In this document: positions 42,012 to 46,463 of the stretch, in pieces
How positions within the stretch are numbered: the first letter of the stretch is position 1
Layout: every line of letters starts with the position of its first letter
Source: Collinsella sp.
Lineage (GTDB): Bacteria > Actinomycetota > Coriobacteriia > Coriobacteriales > Coriobacteriaceae
NCBI GenBank assembly: GCA_019414445.1
Contig: DXMA01000018.1
Coordinates: 1 to 46,463, forward strand
Direction: 5' to 3'
DNA length: 46,463 nt
The notes under the pieces: generated by a model
What the model was told of the DNA's origin: nothing
Seen by the model: only the letters and a program-made list of their open reading frames with translations
Database searches by the model: none
Program-made: the position numbers and the translations under genes

Positions 42012-42101
42012 GTCGGAGTGGCGGAATTGGCAGACGCGCTAGCTTGAGGTGCTAGTGACCGCTTTTTGGTCATGCGGGTTCAAGTCCCGCCTCCGACACC
42101 A
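42012..42101 (+). tRNA. tRNA-Leu (GAG anticodon)
   Basis: A 90-nt class II tRNA. Acceptor GTCGGAG pairs with CTCCGAC, with discriminator A and encoded CCA. The anticodon stem CTAGC/GCTAG holds loop TTGAGGT, anticodon GAG. A long variable arm (TGACC/GGTCA) and TTC-arm are typical of tRNA-Leu. It decodes CUC and CUU. Confidence 0.95.
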
Positions 42102-42112
42102 TCGCATTTGAG

Positions 42113-42134
42113 AAGCCTCTTCGGAGGCTTTTTT
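42113..42134 (+). terminator. Terminator of tRNA-Leu
   Basis: AAGCCTC and GAGGCTT form a 7-bp stem with a stable TTCG loop, followed by a T run to 42134. Confidence 0.92.
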
Positions 42135-42160
42135 GTTACCGATAGACGGTGAGGTTCACG

Positions 42161-44506
42161 ATGGAAACGCTTGAGCGCAATGAGTGGGCGGACGTTGCCC
42201 AATTGGTCGAGATCACGAGCGATGCTGTCATTATCTGCGAGCTCGACGGAACCATTTTGCATGTAAATAATCGCTTGCTCGACTTGATGTGCGAGGAGCG
42301 TTCCGATGTGATCAACGGGGACGTTAAAGACCTCTTGTACTCGTCGGCTTTTGAACGCGCGACAGAGCATCGGCTTCCTTTTGAGACCAATGGAACAAAG
42401 AGCGAGTTGATGCTCAAGTTAAGTGACGGATCGTTTATTCCCGTCCTGGTTTGTGCCGGCTCGGTTACGCCGCCTCGAATCTTTGGCCGCCGTGCGCCGC
42501 GCGTTCTGGTGGCACTCCATAGCATCGAAGAACAGTATTCGCACGACCGTCAGCTCAAGCGTGCGCTTTCGGAGCTTAGAGTGGCGAATAAGCGTCTCTC
42601 GGGTACATTGTCGGTCATTATGAGCACGGTGGGCTCCGATGAGCTGCCCAGTTTGTTAGATATCGTTTTGAACCAGCTTGTAGGAACGCTCGATGCTTCG
42701 GGTGCCGCTATCTATTTTTCTGAGAGCGGCGGTTTTAAGCTTCGCGGTGTCTCCAAGGAGCTGCACGACAGCTACCTGCCCGAGTTTTTGCCGTATGGCG
42801 CTGGCATTCCGACGTATGTTCTTCGCGAGTCGCGTGCCTGTCGCTTGTCGATTCAACAGGACCTTGAGGGTGATAGGGCTGCCTCCGGTATGTTCATGGA
42901 CCTGGACAATCGTTCTAAGCACCTGTTGCGCGTGCAGGATATGCCTCCGTACCGCAGCGAGATCTGTCTTCCCGTTTTTTACGGTACGCAGATCCTTGGC
43001 GTGCTGGAAGTTGGTTGGAAGCGCCCTCAGGCACCGCTCGCCTATGACGTTAATGTACTCGAGGTCATTTGCGATTACCTGTCTATCCAGCTGGTCGGCA
43101 TGGCATCGAGCCTTCGCTCTCGTCGCACGGCCGAGCTTGGCCGCTCGCTCAATGTCTTACGTGATGAGTTGTTTACCTTTCTAGACGATTCCGCCGCGGC
43201 TACCCAGGCTATATCGTCCGAGATTTGCAATATGCTCAACTGTCATTTTTGCCCTGTTGAGTATGACGCCAGTCTGGGCTCCTATGTCATAGATTTTGAA
43301 GGCGGCAGTCGCGTTGCTTTGCCGGACGATCCCGAGAAACTTTTCTTTTCCACGACGGCGCCAGCGGCACGTTTGGGGGTTGGCTCTGATGGCTTTGAGG
43401 CGTCTGTTTTGGGCGGCACGAGTGCCGAGGATCTTAAACACGTCCGTATAACTCGCGTTGACGAATCGATGCCTATGGGAGGCTGGCTTAGGGCGCATGG
43501 TCTGCCTTGCCAGGGTCTCTACGTCGACACCGGCATCGAGGCGGGGCGCCCGCGCTCTGAGGGTGATGGCAAACACAGCAACGACGCGATCGTTCCTGCT
43601 TCTGTTGCGAAAGGCCCGACGACGCGCGCGCTTCTGCTTCGTGACGGTAGTCAAGAGCCGATTGATGACCTTGAATATGACTACTTGGTGCACTTGGCGC
43701 ATGACTTTGAACTGATCTACGAGGGCGAATCTCAAAAGCGCGAGGAGCGCCATATCGCTCAGACCCTCCAGATTGGCATGAGAAATTCGCTTGGTGACGT
43801 TCCGGGTATCGCGACCGATTCGGTATACCTTTCGGCAACGAATTCGGCGTTGGTTGGCGGCGACTTCTATACTCTTGTCCGTCTTCCCGACGATTGCGCC
43901 GTTATGATTTTGGGCGATGTATCCGGCAAAGGAATCGAGGCGGCGTCGATGTCAGCGCTCGTCAAGACGGCGCTGACGGCCTATGCCTGGGAGGGTGCTG
44001 GGCCCGCCCGTATGGCCCGCTCGCTCAATAGCATGCTCATGGGCTTTTCGAGGGTCGAGACGTTCGTGACGGCGTTTATCGCCAAGATTGATCTTAAAGC
44101 GGGTCGCGCTACCTACTGCTCTGCGGGACATCCTCCCACTATGGTCATTAGACCGTCGTCGACGCCGCTTGGCGGCGGAGAAACCCGAGGGGGAGAAGTG
44201 GAGCTCCTTGGGTGCCAATCGGGCGTGATCGGTGCCTTTGAGAGCATGGTGTACGAGACAGGCGTGTTTACGTTCGCTCCTGGTGACATGCTATTCATGT
44301 ATACCGACGGAGCAATCGAAGCACGTGATCGCTCGGGTGCTTTCTTTGGCGAGCAGCGCCTTCGTGACCTTTTGCTCTCTGTCTCGGGTGAGGGTGTATC
44401 GGGAATCTGCGGTAAGGTCTTGGGAGAGCTTGACCGCTTTACCGAGTCGGCGCTGGACGATGACATTGCGCTGGTTTCCCTTGAGTTTTTACGGGGTCGG
44501 TCGTAG
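42161..44506 (+). CDS. PAS-GAF-PP2C (SpoIIE/RsbU-like) protein phosphatase
   Basis: Predicted soluble sensor phosphatase that removes phosphate from a STAS-domain anti-anti-sigma factor. The 781-residue protein starts with a PAS-like domain (about 10-110: VEITSDAVIICELDG, then VNNRLLDL), continues with a coiled region, a GAF domain (about 155-320: LLDIVLNQLVG and FYGTQILGVLEVGW), a diverged middle and a C-terminal SpoIIE-type PP2C domain from about 535. Metal-binding acidic residues are in GGDFY, GDVSGKG and the terminal ALDDDIALV. No transmembrane helix is seen. ATG 42161 follows GAGGT, and a GTG at 42149 is an alternative. The STAS-HATPase fusion 82 bp downstream is the obvious substrate. 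Confidence 0.88.
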   Translation: METLERNEWADVAQLVEITSDAVIICELDGTILHVNNRLLDLMCEERSDVINGDVKDLLYSSAFERATEHRLPFETNGTKSELMLKLSDGSFIPVLVCAGSVTPPRIFGRRAPRVLVALHSIEEQYSHDRQLKRALSELRVANKRLSGTLSVIMSTVGSDELPSLLDIVLNQLVGTLDASGAAIYFSESGGFKLRGVSKELHDSYLPEFLPYGAGIPTYVLRESRACRLSIQQDLEGDRAASGMFMDLDNRSKHLLRVQDMPPYRSEICLPVFYGTQILGVLEVGWKRPQAPLAYDVNVLEVICDYLSIQLVGMASSLRSRRTAELGRSLNVLRDELFTFLDDSAAATQAISSEICNMLNCHFCPVEYDASLGSYVIDFEGGSRVALPDDPEKLFFSTTAPAARLGVGSDGFEASVLGGTSAEDLKHVRITRVDESMPMGGWLRAHGLPCQGLYVDTGIEAGRPRSEGDGKHSNDAIVPASVAKGPTTRALLLRDGSQEPIDDLEYDYLVHLAHDFELIYEGESQKREERHIAQTLQIGMRNSLGDVPGIATDSVYLSATNSALVGGDFYTLVRLPDDCAVMILGDVSGKGIEAASMSALVKTALTAYAWEGAGPARMARSLNSMLMGFSRVETFVTAFIAKIDLKAGRATYCSAGHPPTMVIRPSSTPLGGGETRGGEVELLGCQSGVIGAFESMVYETGVFTFAPGDMLFMYTDGAIEARDRSGAFFGEQRLRDLLLSVSGEGVSGICGKVLGELDRFTESALDDDIALVSLEFLRGRS

Positions 44507-44587
44507 ACCGCGATACTTGACGGGCAAAATCTGCGCAGCTGCAGATATGTATGCATCGAGCGAGCTCTTTTGGGGAACCATGGTCGT

Positions 44588-45334
44588 ATGAATGAGTGGA
44601 ATGACATAGCGGTTTTGACGCCACCGGGTGATGTCGACATCGCCTCGGTGTCCGTGCTGCGCCGACGGTTGGATAATCTGATCGACCGGGGCGTGCGTCG
44701 CGTTGTCATCAATTGCCAGGCCGTGGGCTTTATCGACTCGACGGGTTTGGCGTTTTTGCTTACACGTGCCAGAGAGCTCATGAGGCGAGAGGGCCTGCTT
44801 TCGCTCGTTAACGCCTCCGATGAGGTCATTCGCTTTTTGGAGATTGCCCGACTTGTCGACATCCTTCATGTTGCGGGTCCGGCGCGTGAGTCGATTCCCG
44901 CTATTCCGGTGGGAGAGTTGCCACGATGGAGCAAGAGCGTCGAGGTCCGACAGGGTATCGAGAATCTTCCATACTATCGACATCGCATCGCCGAACTCCT
45001 TGAATCGCTTCCGTTGCGCCGCGACGAGCGCTACGATGTCGCGTTGGCGTCGGGGGAGGCGCTGGGTAATGCCTATGACCATGCGGGCGGTATCGGGTGC
45101 GTCCTGACGGTTCAGGCCTATGGCGATCGCGTCGTGGTTGAGGTGCTTGATCGGGGTGCCGGCTATTCTATCGATGGAGCGAGCGAACCGGTCGCATCTG
45201 AGGAACGCGGCCGTGGTATCAAGCTTATGCGTATGCTTGTCGATAACGTGGAGGTTGCTCGTCGCACAGACGGCACCGGCACGCGCGTGCAGATGGTGAA
45301 GCTATTTAGCGGAGCACTGGAATCGCGTGCCTAG
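44588..45334 (+). CDS. STAS-HATPase fusion: antagonist plus anti-sigma kinase
   Basis: The 248-residue chain joins two proteins that are normally separate. Residues 1 to about 105 form a STAS domain of the SpoIIAA/RsbV type with the phospho-acceptor site VGFIDSTGLAF (Ser51). Residues about 120-245 form a GHKL ATPase of the SpoIIAB/RsbW type with an N box (GEALGNAYDHAG, E157, N161), the G1 box LDRGAGY and the G2 box GRGIKLMRML. All motifs needed for phosphorylation and ATP binding are present. It follows the PP2C phosphatase gene by 82 bp. No sigma factor is adjacent. ATG 44588 is chosen because it gives a normal STAS N-terminus. Its ribosome site (GGGGA, about 14 bp upstream) is weak. Confidence 0.87.
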   Translation: MNEWNDIAVLTPPGDVDIASVSVLRRRLDNLIDRGVRRVVINCQAVGFIDSTGLAFLLTRARELMRREGLLSLVNASDEVIRFLEIARLVDILHVAGPARESIPAIPVGELPRWSKSVEVRQGIENLPYYRHRIAELLESLPLRRDERYDVALASGEALGNAYDHAGGIGCVLTVQAYGDRVVVEVLDRGAGYSIDGASEPVASEERGRGIKLMRMLVDNVEVARRTDGTGTRVQMVKLFSGALESRA

Positions 45335-45378
45335 CCAATCGCTTTAGCGCGTTTAGCCACCAAGAACACGCGGCCGGC

Positions 45379-45427
45379 AACTTTTTTGAAAAAAGTACTT
45401 GCGTCTTTTGGATAACTCGCGTAAATT
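45379..45427 (+). promoter_or_regulatory. tRNA-Gly/Cys cluster promoter with upstream palindrome
   Basis: TTGCGT (45399-45404) and TAAATT (45422-45427) are spaced 17 bp. Directly upstream is CTTTTTTGAAAAAAG. It resembles the tRNA-Leu promoter closely. Confidence 0.75.
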
Positions 45428-45439
45428 AATAACCCGCAA

Positions 45440-45515
45440 GCGGACATGGCTCAGTTGGTAGAGCACAACCTTGCCAAGGTTGGGGTCGCGGGTTCGAGCC
45501 CCGTTGTCCGCTCCA
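45440..45515 (+). tRNA. tRNA-Gly (GCC anticodon), copy 1
   Basis: 76 nt. Acceptor GCGGACA pairs with TGTCCGC, discriminator T, encoded CCA. Anticodon stem CAACC/GGTTG, loop TTGCCAA, anticodon GCC. Identical to the copy at 45666. Confidence 0.96.
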
Positions 45516-45525
45516 TTGCATTTCC

Positions 45526-45548
45526 GGACCGTTTAGGCGGTCCTTTTT
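45526..45548 (+). terminator. Terminator-like hairpin after tRNA-Gly copy 1
   Basis: GGACCG/CGGTCC stem with a 6-nt loop followed by TTTTT. It ends one base before tRNA-Cys, so that gene must be reached by read-through or by processing of the same transcript. Confidence 0.7.
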
Positions 45549-45549
45549 C

Positions 45550-45623
45550 GGCGAAGTGGCCAAGTGGTAAGGCAGAGGCCTGCAAAGCCTTTACCCCCGG
45601 TTCGAATCCGGGCTTCGCCTCCA
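45550..45623 (+). tRNA. tRNA-Cys (GCA anticodon)
   Basis: 74 nt. Acceptor GGCGAAG pairs with CTTCGCC, discriminator T and encoded CCA. The anticodon stem holds loop CTGCAAA, anticodon GCA. Confidence 0.95.
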
Positions 45624-45632
45624 GGCAACATC

Positions 45633-45660
45633 CGGGCGCTCCGGCGCCCGTTTTGTTTTA
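45633..45660 (+). terminator. Terminator-like hairpin after tRNA-Cys
   Basis: CGGGCGC and GCGCCCG (45633-45639 and 45644-45650) with a 4-nt loop, then TTTTGTTTT. tRNA-Gly copy 2 starts six bases later. Confidence 0.8.
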
Positions 45661-45665
45661 CATAT

Positions 45666-45741
45666 GCGGACATGGCTCAGTTGGTAGAGCACAACCTTGC
45701 CAAGGTTGGGGTCGCGGGTTCGAGCCCCGTTGTCCGCTCCA
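45666..45741 (+). tRNA. tRNA-Gly (GCC anticodon), copy 2
   Basis: 76 nt, identical to the copy at 45440, with encoded CCA. No separate promoter is seen in the 42 bp upstream. Confidence 0.96.
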
Positions 45742-45749
45742 GCTATCTT

Positions 45750-45776
45750 ACGCGGTTCTAACGAACCGCGTTTTTT
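45750..45776 (+). terminator. Terminator of the tRNA-Gly/Cys cluster
   Basis: ACGCGGTTC and GAACCGCGT form a 9-bp stem with a 4-nt loop, followed by a T6 run. Confidence 0.93.
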
Positions 45777-45787
45777 GTTGACGCTGC

Positions 45788-45887
45788 GCGGGCCCCGGGC
45801 ACCCCATCTTGCCCCTCAATCGTCGGTCGCGTACATAAAGTACGCTTCCCTCCTCTTTCGCGGCAACCTGGGGCACCCGGAGCCCGC
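45788..45887. repeat. Long imperfect palindrome after the tRNA cluster
   Basis: Outer arms 45788-45813 and 45862-45887 pair at 21 of 26 positions. The apex is a separate 6-bp hairpin, GCGTAC-ATAAA-GTACGC (45829-45845), flanked by unpaired 15- and 16-nt stretches. It lacks the boxes and GAA apex of the two elements at 41435 and 41743, so it belongs to another family. It looks like a MITE-type palindrome or a structured RNA. The 431-bp gap 45742-46172 also contains the hairpin at 45926 and no gene I can support. Confidence 0.75.
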
Positions 45888-45925
45888 TCGCTCATATGAC
45901 CCAATCCACTGTCAAGGGCCACAAT

Positions 45926-45961
45926 GGCCCCGCCGACCGCTTGCAATCGGTCGGCGGGGCC
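45926..45961. repeat. Perfect 14-bp hairpin
   Basis: GGCCCCGCCGACCG (45926-45939) and CGGTCGGCGGGGCC (45948-45961) with an 8-nt loop, and no T run on either side. The role is unknown. Confidence 0.85.
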
Positions 45962-46172
45962 TGCCGTTAAACCCGTCCCGGTCCGCCCCCGGCATGTCAT
46001 CGACGCCTTCGGCTCAGTCTCATATCCGCGGATACCGCTCCGGCGGCCCGCAATCCTCTCCTTCGGCGGGGTTCCCCTAGTCTGTCTTCGCGCATGCGGC
46101 GGCCGCCGCGCGCACAGCGAGAACGGGGGTGTCCCCGAAGGCTGCCCGGCTCGCCGGGACGGGGGCTTATGT

Positions 46173-46463
46173 CTATTCCGCGCCCTCCCGGCACATCGTG
46201 CCGAGGGCCCACAGCCACCTCACGAGCTCGGCCGCGGTGGCCGCGTTCGCCTTCGCCTGCGGCATCCCGCGGGCGATCATCTCCTCGCGGCGGCGCAGGA
46301 GCCTCTCGGACCCCTTCCTCCCGTGCATCCTTATCTCGAGGGGCACGCCGGAGCCCTTGGGCATCAGCTTCGGCTGGTGGCCGGCCTGGGCATAGCACCA
46401 GGACCCCTTGTTAGCGCTACTGTAAAAACAACCATTTTGACCAACGCTCAACAACCAATCATG
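46173..46463 (-). pseudogene. Possible truncated transposase, C-terminal end
   Basis: The minus-strand frame stays open to the window edge (about 97 codons). The part from KGSWCYAQAGHQPKL to the stop is GC-rich, while the first 13 or so codons are AT-rich, so a junction near 46420 is likely. The end (MIARGMPQAKANAATAAEL, then VRWLWALG) resembles the short helical tail of IS110/IS1111-type transposases, but I would not insist on the family. No start with a ribosome site or N-terminal catalytic domain is seen. It could be a remnant, or the gene may continue to the right of the window. A spurious frame cannot be excluded. Confidence 0.35.

Noticed and set aside
45446..45781. A frame starting MAQLVEHNLAKVG over the tRNA cluster
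   Set aside because: It is the well-known false translation of tRNA genes. The two tRNA-Gly copies give the repeated peptide.
45997..46398. A 133-codon Arg/Gly-rich minus-strand frame overlapping the transposase-like tail
   Set aside because: Its composition is that of a shifted frame in GC-rich DNA. The other minus-strand frame has a more protein-like tail.
1..46463. CRISPR array or tandem repeat array
   Set aside because: No regularly spaced direct repeats were seen. The only exact long repeats are the two tRNA-Gly genes.

Overview
The window looks like chromosomal DNA of a gut Actinomycetota of the class Coriobacteriia, most likely Collinsella or a close relative. This is inferred from the GC-rich, C/G-ending codons, from rapZ next to whiA, from Tat-type lipoprotein peptide-binding proteins, and from the general gene content. 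No 16S gene is present, so the genus is an inference.

Layout. (1) 1-17211 is mostly housekeeping: coaE, a membrane-anchored lytic transglycosylase, uvrB, a minus-strand block (two FAD oxidoreductases, an Mrp/ApbC ATPase, an LTA-synthase-like sulfatase-fold protein), then uvrA, a ybaK-type deacylase, murJ and uvrC. All three UvrABC subunits lie within 16 kb. (2) 17212-27937 is a sialic-acid-type catabolic locus: a Dpp/Sat-family ABC importer in which one permease is fused to one ATPase, a CE7 acetyl esterase, a degenerate CE7 paralogue lacking its nucleophile, a NanA-like aldolase, a ROK kinase and NanE. Hairpins sit at most gene junctions. (3) 28039-35183 holds rapZ-whiA (no yvcK between them), then gap, pgk, tpiA, gpmI and secG. 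(4) 35474-41418 is a second Dpp/Opp importer with five separate genes. (5) 41419-46463 mixes stable RNA, signalling and repeats: two related ~126-bp palindromic elements, tRNA-Leu(GAG), a PAS-GAF-PP2C phosphatase next to a STAS-HATPase fusion, a tRNA-Gly/Cys/Gly cluster, a third long palindrome and a GC-rich transposase-like remnant at the right edge.

How the genes work together. The nan locus would import sialic acid, remove O-acetyl groups, split it to ManNAc and pyruvate, phosphorylate ManNAc and epimerise it to GlcNAc-6-P. No sialidase, nagA or nagB is in the window. The glycolytic block turns triose phosphate into 2-phosphoglycerate. The PP2C and STAS-HATPase pair contains every enzymatic part of a partner-switching anti-sigma system except the sigma factor.

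The strongest candidate for something undescribed is the palindrome pair at 41435-41561 and 41743-41867. They differ in most stem sequence but, read on opposite strands, share 12-nt internal boxes on each side, a GAA-capped apical hairpin, a short outer-stem core and one compensatory base-pair change. Everything here was read by eye; no search or folding was run.
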